Shown here piece by piece: positions 9,341-17,096 of a stretch of 64,000 nt of DNA. This DNA comes from Chitinophagaceae bacterium (GTDB taxonomy: Bacteria > Bacteroidota > Bacteroidia > Chitinophagales > Chitinophagaceae), in contig JAEUVB010000012.1 in NCBI GenBank assembly GCA_016786845.1, positions 186,001-250,000 of the forward strand. The letters are read 5' to 3'. Numbering within the stretch: position 1 is the stretch's first letter; every line of letters starts with the position of its first letter. A program made the translations under genes and the position numbers. The notes under the pieces are model-generated. The model saw only the letters and a program-made list of their open reading frames with translations, did no database searches and was not told where the DNA came from.

Positions 9341-9372
9341 TTTGCACCCCCACAGGTTGAACGATACCTTTG
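9341..9372 (+). promoter_or_regulatory. Promoter TTTG-N20-TACCTTTG
   Basis: A -33 TTTG at 9341-9344 and a -7 TACCTTTG at 9365-9372 are 20 bp apart, a textbook Bacteroidota primary promoter. It lies 18 nt before the kinase ATG. Confidence 0.75.
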
Positions 9373-9390
9373 CACCCAAAATAATTCACT

Positions 9391-10314
9391 ATGTCTTTAG
9401 TCATTGCCGGAACTATGGCCTTCGATGCCATCGAAACCCCTTTTGGAAAAACAGATAAAATCATTGGCGGATCTGCAACCTACGCAGCCTGGAGCGCTTC
9501 CCATTTTACGAAAGACATCAAACAAGTGTCTATTATCGGCGGCGACTTTCCGCAGGAAGATATCGATGCCTTGAAAAACCGTGGCGTAGCTTTTGAAGGC
9601 GTGGAAGTATTGAAAGATGAAAAATCATTTTTCTGGAGCGGAAAATATCACATGGATATGAATAACCGGGATACTTTGGTGACCGACCTGAATGTATTGG
9701 AAAAATTCAACCCGCAAATACCCGACTCCTATCAGGATTGTGAATTTTTGATGTTGGGCAATCTGATGCCTTCATTACAACGACAAATCATCAATCAATT
9801 AAAAAATCGTCCCAAGCTCATCATCATGGACACCATGAATTTCTGGATGGATATTGCGATGGATGATTTATTGGAAACCATAAAAATGACCGATGTATTA
9901 TTGGTCAATGATGGCGAAGCCCGTCAGTTAAGCAATGAATTTTCTTTGGTCAAAGCGGCACAAAAGATCATGGCTATGGGCCCGAAATACCTCATTATTA
10001 AAAAAGGAGAACATGGTGCATTACTGTTTCATGGCTCTCATGTGTTCTTTGCTCCGGCTTTACCATTGGAAGAAGTGTTTGATCCAACCGGAGCCGGTGA
10101 TACCTTTGCCGGAGGTTTTATTGGTCACCTGACCCGCACCAAGGATATCTCCTTCGAAAATATGAAAACGGCCATCATCATTGGTTCAGCCATGGCAAGC
10201 TTTGTGGTGGAGAAATTCGGCACAGAAAGACTGAAAGAAATTACTCAGGACGATATCATGAACCGACTGAACTATTTTGTAGACTTAGTGAATTTTGATA
10301 TCGATATCGTTTAG
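9391..10314 (+). CDS. PfkB-family carbohydrate/nucleoside kinase
   Basis: The 307-aa ribokinase-fold protein has an N-terminal GGSATYAAWSAS substrate motif and the C-terminal signature DPTGAGDTFAGGF with the anion-hole GAGD and catalytic Asp. It phosphorylates a sugar or nucleoside with ATP in the cytosol; the substrate is not evident. It ends 3 bp before the convergent AhpD-like gene, with no terminator between them. Confidence 0.9.
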   Translation: MSLVIAGTMAFDAIETPFGKTDKIIGGSATYAAWSASHFTKDIKQVSIIGGDFPQEDIDALKNRGVAFEGVEVLKDEKSFFWSGKYHMDMNNRDTLVTDLNVLEKFNPQIPDSYQDCEFLMLGNLMPSLQRQIINQLKNRPKLIIMDTMNFWMDIAMDDLLETIKMTDVLLVNDGEARQLSNEFSLVKAAQKIMAMGPKYLIIKKGEHGALLFHGSHVFFAPALPLEEVFDPTGAGDTFAGGFIGHLTRTKDISFENMKTAIIIGSAMASFVVEKFGTERLKEITQDDIMNRLNYFVDLVNFDIDIV

Positions 10315-10317
10315 TCC

Positions 10318-10659
10318 TTAGGCAATTAATTCTTCCCAATATTCAGCCGCGCGTCTGGTATGCGGAATCACTATGGTTCCGCCTACAATATTGGCAATGG
10401 CAAATACTTCATACAATTCATCTGTGGAAACGCCGACCTCATGACATTTACCTACATGGTATTTAATACAATCATCGCAGCGAAGTACCATGGAAGCCAC
10501 AAGACCCAGCATTTCTTTGGTCTTTACCGGCAATGCCCCTTCCATATAGGCATTGGTATCGAGGTTGAATAAACGGCCTATGACCTTGTTTTGTTTTCCT
10601 AAGATCACTTCATTCATTTTACTCCGATATGCGTTGAAATCATTTTCTAATGTTCCCAT
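10318..10659 (-). CDS. Carboxymuconolactone decarboxylase/AhpD-like protein
   Basis: The 113-aa all-helical protein contains the AhpD-type motif CDDCIKYHV, with the CxxC pair and the following His. Small proteins of this family act as peroxidase-linked disulfide reductases, though many are uncharacterised. A longer form would start at a TTG (10686); the ATG at 10659 is preferred because a TTACTTTG box lies just upstream on this strand. Its promoter region overlaps that of the divergent glycosyltransferase. Confidence 0.85.
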   Translation of the reverse strand: MGTLENDFNAYRSKMNEVILGKQNKVIGRLFNLDTNAYMEGALPVKTKEMLGLVASMVLRCDDCIKYHVGKCHEVGVSTDELYEVFAIANIVGGTIVIPHTRRAAEYWEELIA

Positions 10660-10718
10660 AGATATTTTTTTTACAAAGTAAAGCAATAGATTTGATTATC
10701 TTAGCGCGTTCAAATAAG

Positions 10719-11435
10719 ATGATACTCAGCATAGTCATACCTGCATATAACGAAGGGAATACCATACACAATATCCTGAATAAAGTGAAACAAGTTCAGC
10801 TCATCCAGGATATTCAAAAAGAAGTCATTATTGTGAATGATTGCTCTCGAGATCATACCGAGGAAGCTATTCAATCATACCGAAAAGAAAATCCTGATTT
10901 GCCCATCAGTTATTACAAACATGAAGTGAATCAGGGTAAAGGTGCTGCATTACGCACGGGAATTCAAAAAGCAACGGGAGATCTGGTCATTATTCAGGAT
11001 GCGGATTTGGAGTATGATCCTGAAGAATACAATATTTTACTCAAGCCCATTCTGAATGGCTTTGCAGATGTTGTATATGGTTCCAGATTTATGGGCGGCA
11101 AACCGCATCGAATCCTGTTTTACTGGCATAGTATCGGTAATCAATTTCTCACCCGTTTATCGAACATGTTTACCAATCTCAACCTCACGGACATGGAGAC
11201 TTGTTACAAGCTGATGAAACGGAATATCATACAGTCTATTCAACTCAAAGAAAATCGTTTCGGTTTTGAGCCCGAAGTCACGGCTAAACTTTCAAGGATC
11301 AAAGGCATTCGCATATATGAAGTTGGGATATCCTATTACGGACGCACGTATGAAGAAGGAAAAAAAATTAGCTGGAAAGACGGGTTCAGAGCTATCTATT
11401 GCATTCTGAAATATGGTCTTTTTAAGGCCTCTTAA
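10719..11435 (+). CDS. Family 2 glycosyltransferase, DPM1-like
   Basis: The 238-aa GT-A protein starts [13 protein letters not shown] and has [19 protein letters not shown] and QDADLEYDP, followed by DMETCYKLM. This is the pattern of polyprenyl-phosphate mannosyl/glucosyltransferases without a membrane tail. A 9-residue longer start at 10692 is possible, but TATCTTAG at 10698 resembles a -7 box, favouring 10719. Its last 14 bp overlap the convergent membrane-protein gene. A paralogue of the same type lies at 1438. Confidence 0.87.
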   Translation: MILSIVIPAYNEGNTIHNILNKVKQVQLIQDIQKEVIIVNDCSRDHTEEAIQSYRKENPDLPISYYKHEVNQGKGAALRTGIQKATGDLVIIQDADLEYDPEEYNILLKPILNGFADVVYGSRFMGGKPHRILFYWHSIGNQFLTRLSNMFTNLNLTDMETCYKLMKRNIIQSIQLKENRFGFEPEVTAKLSRIKGIRIYEVGISYYGRTYEEGKKISWKDGFRAIYCILKYGLFKAS

Positions 11436-12687
11436 GCCATCCTTTCATTTTATTTAGATTCAGCCAGTGTATTTCACTCATTGCGATGATTGCCGGCAAC
11501 AGAAGCGCAGTAGGCACGCTTTTATATCTGACCAATGCGCCGGCATTTGGAATGGTATAACTCATAAACAGCAGCAGCAACATAGAAAAAAACAAACAAA
11601 ATAAAGGAAAGGCTTCTACGAGGTATTTCCGTCGGATATGTATGACGGACAAAAACAAGGCCACAACAATCAATAAACTATCCAGCGCTGCAGCAATATA
11701 TTTTAAAGGGTCCGTAAATTTTAAGACAGGAATAAAAAATGCATGGTATAGCGCTATGGGAAAGTGTTTCACAAAACTCATGAGATCATTGGTTAAGGTA
11801 GGCGTATGAATATCTGAATAACCTTTTAATTTAAAATACTCAATTTGTTTATTGACGACAATTTGCAAGGGATCAATTCCGGGGAAAAACAAATGTAACG
11901 CGATAATCAAACCCATCATGACAATAGATCCAATCATAAATACACGAAGGGGTCGGGGTATTTTAAGCGAAGCAAGCCAAATCACATACACGGGGAACAA
12001 ACATAAAAAATAGAAATACCGTAACACAAGCAAGAGGATAAAACAAAGGATCAGAAGCATAAAATCTTTCCATTGTTGTTGCCGACTTAGCCTTAAGGTG
12101 TAAAAACAAATTCCGCCGAGCGCTGCAAGCACCCAACCATCTTTGTGTATACCACTACACCAGAATATCACGGAGGGAACGAGGAAAATGGAAATTAAGA
12201 ATAAATACTTCTTCTCCGGTTGCAGCTGATAAAAGCATTTGTACAATAACAACTGTCCGATGAAGAAAATAACATTATAAAAGACCACATTGGCATATTC
12301 GCTCCCCAGTGTAAATATGCTCGCGAGTATCATATACTTCGTGTGCACCAATGTGCCCAGATCACTCCAATAGGCCATATTACCCCGACTAAAAAAATTG
12401 AGATGGTGTGTTATGTCGCCCCAATTGAATAACCATTCTTTAAAAAACAGTCCGGGATTCGTGCTCAGTACCGCCAAATAAATCTTGGTCTGACCATAAT
12501 AAAAAAACACATCATTGGTCAGGTATTCGAGATTATGAATATAGAGGTTCAGGCATCCGGCGAGTGCCTTCAATATAAAAACAGCTGCTATGGTATTAAA
12601 GGATAATCCGGTATTATTTTCAATGCCAAAGACTTTGAAAAACCAGATAAATAAAAACAGATAAAAAATAAATATGAAAACCTGCAA
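11422..12687 (-). CDS. Polytopic inner-membrane protein, unknown
   Basis: The 421-aa protein is strongly hydrophobic with about ten predicted membrane helices, the first starting at the N-terminus ([14 protein letters not shown]). I recognise no family for certain; topology and length suggest a polysaccharide polymerase or lipid-linked glycosyltransferase. The start is TTG at 12687, with TACCTTTG on the same strand ending 4 nt upstream, matching the near-leaderless pattern of other genes here. The nearby glycosyltransferase is on the opposite strand, so a shared pathway is only a guess. Confidence 0.7.
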   Translation of the reverse strand: MQVFIFIFYLFLFIWFFKVFGIENNTGLSFNTIAAVFILKALAGCLNLYIHNLEYLTNDVFFYYGQTKIYLAVLSTNPGLFFKEWLFNWGDITHHLNFFSRGNMAYWSDLGTLVHTKYMILASIFTLGSEYANVVFYNVIFFIGQLLLYKCFYQLQPEKKYLFLISIFLVPSVIFWCSGIHKDGWVLAALGGICFYTLRLSRQQQWKDFMLLILCFILLLVLRYFYFLCLFPVYVIWLASLKIPRPLRVFMIGSIVMMGLIIALHLFFPGIDPLQIVVNKQIEYFKLKGYSDIHTPTLTNDLMSFVKHFPIALYHAFFIPVLKFTDPLKYIAAALDSLLIVVALFLSVIHIRRKYLVEAFPLFCLFFSMLLLLFMSYTIPNAGALVRYKSVPTALLLPAIIAMSEIHWLNLNKMKGWLKRP

Positions 12688-12691
12688 GAAA

Positions 12692-12699
12692 CAAAGGTA
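12692..12699 (-). promoter_or_regulatory. -7 promoter box (TACCTTTG), near-leaderless TTG start
   Basis: Exact TAnnTTTG match on the minus strand, 4 nt before the TTG start codon at 12687. It supports both the unusual start codon and transcription separate from the L,D-transpeptidase gene 38 bp upstream. Confidence 0.55.
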
Positions 12700-12725
12700 A
12701 TAAGGTCGAATAAATTTTCGACGCC

Positions 12726-13739
12726 TTATTTCAGGATCACCGTGTCCTGACTAAAGCCTTTACGTTCATTTTCATTAATTACAATAATTGATGAAATGAT
12801 CTTACTATTTTGAATATTTTGATCTTCCACAACCGGGCGTTTAATGGTTATGGTTTGAACATCTACTTTATAATTCTTACGATCGGCCAGGGAAACACTC
12901 GCCAATTCATCTTCAACTTCTGCTTTCGCCGGCGTTTTTATGGGTTTGTTGCTTTTAGTTATTTTAGATGCAGACTGCAAATCCATTAATTCTGCCTCTT
13001 GAGGAAGTTGCTGCGGGCGCCGGTTAATCCACTGTGAGGCTGTAAGATAATTTTTTGAGGAATGATAAATAAACAAACAAGTGCCATTTTTAATTTGGTC
13101 TATGACTTTAGGTGCGATGTCTACCGGTAAGGCCGGGCATCCGTGGCTTCTACCGATTCGTTGATTGCAACGGGCAAATTCTTCTGAAACATAATCTGCG
13201 GCATGAATCACGATGGCGCGTTCGTAAGCATTACTATTGAATATACCGTCTACACCGTTCAATTTAAGTGAGTAACCATTGCCCCCTTCATAAGTCTCTC
13301 CTGTTGTATAAAAACCAAGACTGCTCTGATGTGATTCCGGAGTATTCGAAAATTGAACAGCATACTCTTCACCGGTTCCCTGTCCGTGAGCCACGAGCGT
13401 ATGAAACAGTACTTTTTTTGCTTTTACATCAAATACCCACATTCTTTTTTGATTACTTGAAAGCGTAAAATCACATATTGTAAGGTAAGCATCGTTGTTT
13501 AGCTTGCCTGATTCCAGCAGATTCAGGTAACCCAGAAAACCGGATCGAAAAGCTTCGTAAGAAATCTTCCTGATGTTCTTACCAAATTTCATATGGTCGT
13601 ATACATAACGCACATATCGTTCCGTTTTAACCGCATTGACTTCTTCCGTTTCAGATATCTTTTTGGCAAAGACGCTATGAGGCGTTACCGCTGAAAGCAA
13701 TACGAGGAGTAAGAAGAGTATGTAGGTTCTTTTCGTCAT
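12726..13739 (-). CDS. Murein L,D-transpeptidase catalytic-domain protein (YkuD_2 type)
   Basis: The 337-aa protein has a signal peptide from MTKRTYILFLLLVLL, a central domain with HAADYVSEEF and the catalytic SHGCPALP motif (His, Cys), and a low-complexity basic C-terminal tail. The family cross-links or anchors peptidoglycan peptides in the periplasm; this subfamily is common in Bacteroidota and poorly characterised. I start at 13739 rather than 13775 because the shorter form places the signal peptide at the N-terminus. Confidence 0.86.
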   Translation of the reverse strand: MTKRTYILFLLLVLLSAVTPHSVFAKKISETEEVNAVKTERYVRYVYDHMKFGKNIRKISYEAFRSGFLGYLNLLESGKLNNDAYLTICDFTLSSNQKRMWVFDVKAKKVLFHTLVAHGQGTGEEYAVQFSNTPESHQSSLGFYTTGETYEGGNGYSLKLNGVDGIFNSNAYERAIVIHAADYVSEEFARCNQRIGRSHGCPALPVDIAPKVIDQIKNGTCLFIYHSSKNYLTASQWINRRPQQLPQEAELMDLQSASKITKSNKPIKTPAKAEVEDELASVSLADRKNYKVDVQTITIKRPVVEDQNIQNSKIISSIIVINENERKGFSQDTVILK

Positions 13740-13852
13740 TAATATACCTAACGCAAAAAACATGCTACATCGCATGATTGGACGTTTAGTCTAGTAAAAT
13801 TACGAAAATCGGACGGAATGGCGGTTTTACCATTTGTTAAATAGACTAAAAG

Positions 13853-14809
13853 CTATTTTCTGTCGATAGCTCTTTTGACTGCACTTACGATATTGGCTGC
13901 ATTCAAACCATACTTTTCCAGCAAATCGACCGGTTTCCCACTTTCTCCAAATGAGTCTTTAACGGCGACAAATTCATGCGGACTAGGGTGATGCAACGCA
14001 GCAACCTGTGCGATACTATCACCTAAACCTCCATTTTGCTGGTGCTCCTCTGCGGTTACGATGCAATTGGTTTTACGAATCGAATGCAACACAGCATCAT
14101 GGTCCAGTGGTTTGATGGTGTGAATATTGATCAAATCACAGCTAATATTTTCCTTCTCTAAAATTTCCACTGCTTTCATCGCTTCCCAAACCATATGTCC
14201 GCAGGCGAAAATGCTCACGCCCGTTCCTTCATTGATTTGTTGCGCTTTACCTACTACAAATGGTTCATTCTCCGGCGTAAAATTGGGCCATTTCGGGCGC
14301 CCGAAACGCAAGTAAACGGGGCCTTCATAAGCCGCTATAGCCATAGTGGCTGCTTTGGTTTGATTGAAGTCGCAAGGAACAATAACCGTCATACCGGGCA
14401 ACATTTTCATCATGCCGATATCTTCCAATACTTGATGCGTTGCGCCATCCTCACCCAATGTCAAGCCGGCATGGGAAGCACAAATTTTAACGTTCTTTCC
14501 GCTATAGGCTACACTCTGACGGATTTGATCGTAAACCCTTGAGGTGCTAAAATTGGCGAAAGTGGTCGTATAAGGTATTTTACCCCCTATGGTCATTCCT
14601 GCGGCGACACCAATCATATTGGCCTCAGCAATTCCACATTGAACGAAGCGCTCCGGAAAATCCTTCATAAATGCATTGAGCTTGAGCGAGCCCGCCAAAT
14701 CGGCTGTAAGTGCCACCACATTGGGGTTTTGCTTTGCAATTTCATAAATTCCCTCACCGAATCCGGCCCGGGTTTCTTTCTCATTTTGTACAGGAAAATC
14801 TTTAAGCAT
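13853..14809 (-). CDS. Transketolase, C-terminal subunit
   Basis: The 318-aa protein holds the pyrimidine-binding and C-terminal domains of a split transketolase: CGIAEANMIGVAAG with the thiamine-activating Glu, then FANFSTSRVYDQIRQSVAYSG, and the ASHAGLTLGEDGATHQ segment. The matching N-terminal subunit, which binds the diphosphate, is not adjacent nor elsewhere in this window. Together the halves move two-carbon units between sugar phosphates. The ATG at 14809 replaces an upstream TTG (14815); a TACATTTG box lies 3 nt before it. Confidence 0.9.
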   Translation of the reverse strand: MLKDFPVQNEKETRAGFGEGIYEIAKQNPNVVALTADLAGSLKLNAFMKDFPERFVQCGIAEANMIGVAAGMTIGGKIPYTTTFANFSTSRVYDQIRQSVAYSGKNVKICASHAGLTLGEDGATHQVLEDIGMMKMLPGMTVIVPCDFNQTKAATMAIAAYEGPVYLRFGRPKWPNFTPENEPFVVGKAQQINEGTGVSIFACGHMVWEAMKAVEILEKENISCDLINIHTIKPLDHDAVLHSIRKTNCIVTAEEHQQNGGLGDSIAQVAALHHPSPHEFVAVKDSFGESGKPVDLLEKYGLNAANIVSAVKRAIDRK

Positions 14810-14812
14810 GTG

Positions 14813-14820
14813 CAAATGTA
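14813..14820 (-). promoter_or_regulatory. -7 promoter box (TACATTTG) of transketolase subunit
   Basis: Exact TAnnTTTG match on the minus strand ending 3 nt before the ATG at 14809. If it is used, the message is leaderless. Confidence 0.5.
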
Positions 14821-14992
14821 AAACGAGAGACGTTATTATTTTAATAGAATTATTCAGTATTTATCCATGCAGAATCGTTCGGGCAAGGACCACTTACTCT
14901 AAAGGCACTCTGAGAATAGGCGACTAACACATATTAATAATTTAAATTTGTTATATATGCAAAAAACACTAACATTACACTACAGACTTTTA

Positions 14993-15000
14993 TAAATTTG
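14993..15000 (+). promoter_or_regulatory. -7 promoter box (TAAATTTG)
   Basis: Exact TAnnTTTG match 12 nt before the ATG at 15013, so the small downstream reading frame is likely transcribed from its own promoter. Confidence 0.6.
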
Positions 15001-15012
15001 TCGTAACAAAAT

Positions 15013-15288
15013 ATGGGTGGGGGTATGAAGACAGAACATTATACATACGAGGATTTTCTCGTATTTTCATTGGGATATTTAGGCTTGAGCAGTTATGTGG
15101 TCAATAAAATTGCACTCAAATCCCATCCACAAAAGAAAGAAGATCATCTTAAAATACTGGCGATGTGTGATGAATTAGATGGCAATGACCGTGCCAAACA
15201 TTTTCGTTTTTTGTACCGGCGTTTTTTGAGACAAGAGAATAAGAATCGTGATCAACTGCTCAATGACATGTTGGAATTTTGTGCCTAA
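15013..15288 (+). CDS. Small hypothetical protein
   Basis: The product is 91 aa (87 if the second ATG at 15025 is used). It is helical and charged, with a hydrophobic N-terminal third (FLVFSLGYLGLSSYVV) and a basic segment HFRFLYRRFLR. I recognise no family. An exact -7 box upstream and placement 38 bp before ispD on the same strand support a real gene. The glycine-rich MGGG start is odd; MKTEHYTYEDF may be the true N-terminus. Confidence 0.6.
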   Translation: MGGGMKTEHYTYEDFLVFSLGYLGLSSYVVNKIALKSHPQKKEDHLKILAMCDELDGNDRAKHFRFLYRRFLRQENKNRDQLLNDMLEFCA

Positions 15289-15314
15289 GCATGATGGATT
15301 CTGTTCAATAAGCT

Positions 15315-15322
15315 TATTTTTA
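15315..15322 (+). promoter_or_regulatory. Possible -7 box (TATTTTTA) of ispD
   Basis: A loose TAnnTTTG match 4 nt before the ispD ATG. The spacing equals that of other near-leaderless genes in the window, but the sequence is weak. Confidence 0.3.
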
Positions 15323-15326
15323 CTGC

Positions 15327-15989
15327 ATGCTATACGCAATCATAGTTGCCGGAGGAAGTGGAACCCGCATGAAATCGGATCGACCGAAACAGTTTTTAAT
15401 GCTTGGAGACAAACCCATTTATTATTATTCTGTTGAATGTTTTCTGAATACTTTTCCTGATTTGCAACTCATTTTGGTATTACCACCGGCTTATTTGAAC
15501 GAGTCTGAGGCTATACTATCAATCTTTCCTTCTAGAGATAGGATCCAAATTGTAGCCGGTGGTGAAAGTCGGTTTCAATCTGTTAAGAATGGGCTGGAGG
15601 CCATATCCGGCGAAGCCGGCATGGTGTTTATTCATGATGCGGTGCGCCCATTCATTACATCGAATTTCCTTCAACACTGTTTAAATGAAGCTCAACAATA
15701 TGGAAATGCGATACCTTGCCTCCCTTTAAAAGACAGCATCAGGATGCTTGAGGCGTCCGGCAATCGAACCGTTGACCGAAGTGCCTTCAGAACGATACAG
15801 ACCCCGCAGACCTTTCAGTTGAATGAAATCCAGGAAGCCTTTCAACTACCTTATCAGGAAGCTTTTACGGATGAGGCTACAGTATTAGAAAGCATCGGAA
15901 AGACGATACACTTAATGGAAGGCCTGGTTGAAAATATTAAAATCACCACCCCGGAAGATTTGAATTATGCTCATTTTTTATTGAGCTAG
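15327..15989 (+). CDS. ispD: 2-C-methyl-D-erythritol 4-phosphate cytidylyltransferase
   Basis: The 220-aa nucleotidyltransferase has the IspD signature IIVAGGSGTRMKSDRPKQF at its N-terminus, FIHDAVRPF in the middle and DEATVLE then ENIKITTPEDL near the end. It couples CTP to MEP in the non-mevalonate isoprenoid route. No ispF or ispE is adjacent. It follows the small hypothetical gene and converges with a lipoprotein gene 2 bp away. Confidence 0.95.
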   Translation: MLYAIIVAGGSGTRMKSDRPKQFLMLGDKPIYYYSVECFLNTFPDLQLILVLPPAYLNESEAILSIFPSRDRIQIVAGGESRFQSVKNGLEAISGEAGMVFIHDAVRPFITSNFLQHCLNEAQQYGNAIPCLPLKDSIRMLEASGNRTVDRSAFRTIQTPQTFQLNEIQEAFQLPYQEAFTDEATVLESIGKTIHLMEGLVENIKITTPEDLNYAHFLLS

Positions 15990-15991
15990 TA

Positions 15992-17020
15992 TTACTGCGA
16001 AGAAGTACCCACAAAATTCAAATTCTTTGTATAGCTTCCATTGATAATGGAATCGACCGTAGAAGGAGTAAACGCAATTTGACGCAGATATTTGGTAACC
16101 CGGGTGGAAAATAAACCGAGAATATTCTCACCTTTAAAATTGGTATAGTTAGGTTTGATTTGATCGTAAGTGATTCCTCCCTGGGCGCCATTCACATCGA
16201 TATAGGTTTTGAGCACATCTCCCCCACCCATGATCATCAGATCCGGCGTATCGACATAACGGGAAATATAAGAGGCCGGTTGTTTCAGTTCACTATTCAG
16301 GATACGGAAGAAATCAATATTCTTCATTTGTGCGCTGGTATTTCCTCCATTGGCCAACACATTTTTCAGTAATGGCAAATCCTTATACTTGTATTCAACC
16401 ACTAGGGTATTTGTATTTTTCTCCTGATAATAAAACCGAAGGACCACATCGAAGAAGACGGCATTGGCCGGAGATGTCCATGAAAAAGTATAGCTCTGAA
16501 TAGGATCTGAAAAATTGAGCTTATCGAAAGCGGTAAAGGGATTGGTGATTGAAAACTGATTCGACAAATCGCTGATAATAGGCGTTTCCGCTTCGACCTC
16601 TTTGCCGGTGATATTGTTTTTAATTTTTAATCGATAGGTTCTTGCCGGGTCCAGATTATGTTTGAATTTATAGGCATAGTTTGGAGAATCGACAAAAGTG
16701 CCGGGCTGTTTGATATATCCCTCTTGTATGACGTCGACCAGTGGCAAAGTAAACGTACCAACCACGCTCCCATTATTCAATTCTTCAATGGTCACACTCA
16801 AGTCTTTGAAATAGAGAGAATCTAATTTTGTAGCAACCACGAGATTACTGATGGTTTCATCAAAAAATCCTTTCGTAATTTTAATGTAGTTCGCGGTATC
16901 TGATTTGGATAATAAACCATAAGCGACTGTGACCTCTTTATAAGGCGCTCCGACTTTAAAATCGGTGGAGCAAGCTTGCAATAAAAGAAATAGACCCAGG
17001 ATAAAGCAACTATATTTCAT
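15992..17020 (-). CDS. DUF4249-like outer-membrane lipoprotein
   Basis: The 342-aa protein starts MKYSCFILGLFLLLQAC, a lipoprotein signal with Cys at the lipobox, followed by VTVAYGLLSKSDTANYIKI and a beta-rich body. This resembles Bacteroidota DUF4249 proteins, which often sit with TonB-dependent receptors, though none is adjacent here. Function unknown. The start at 17020 is chosen over 17050 because TAGATTTG ends 6 nt upstream and the signal peptide then begins correctly. Confidence 0.75.
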   Translation of the reverse strand: MKYSCFILGLFLLLQACSTDFKVGAPYKEVTVAYGLLSKSDTANYIKITKGFFDETISNLVVATKLDSLYFKDLSVTIEELNNGSVVGTFTLPLVDVIQEGYIKQPGTFVDSPNYAYKFKHNLDPARTYRLKIKNNITGKEVEAETPIISDLSNQFSITNPFTAFDKLNFSDPIQSYTFSWTSPANAVFFDVVLRFYYQEKNTNTLVVEYKYKDLPLLKNVLANGGNTSAQMKNIDFFRILNSELKQPASYISRYVDTPDLMIMGGGDVLKTYIDVNGAQGGITYDQIKPNYTNFKGENILGLFSTRVTKYLRQIAFTPSTVDSIINGSYTKNLNFVGTSSQ

Positions 17021-17026
17021 AGTTGA

Positions 17027-17034
17027 CAAATCTA
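17027..17034 (-). promoter_or_regulatory. -7 promoter box (TAGATTTG)
   Basis: Exact TAnnTTTG match on the minus strand ending 6 nt before the lipoprotein ATG (17020). It shares the short intergenic region with the argS promoter. Confidence 0.55.
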
Positions 17035-17075
17035 AGCATTTTTTCATCATTCCCTTGTTTCAGTCTTTCTTATTG

Positions 17076-17083
17076 TACCTTCG
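17076..17083 (+). promoter_or_regulatory. -7 promoter box (TACCTTCG) of argS
   Basis: A one-mismatch TAnnTTTG box 13 nt before the argS ATG at 17097. It excludes the longer reading frame that begins at 16965. Confidence 0.5.
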
Positions 17084-17096
17084 CCAAAAAAAATTC

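Noticed and set aside
13853-14809. Complete 1-deoxyxylulose-5-phosphate synthase or pyruvate dehydrogenase beta subunit
   Set aside because: Sequence order and length fit the transketolase C-terminal half; the TPP diphosphate-binding domain is absent.
16965-17096. Longer N-terminus for argS
   Set aside because: The extension covers both divergent promoters and has no family similarity; ArgS begins at 17097.
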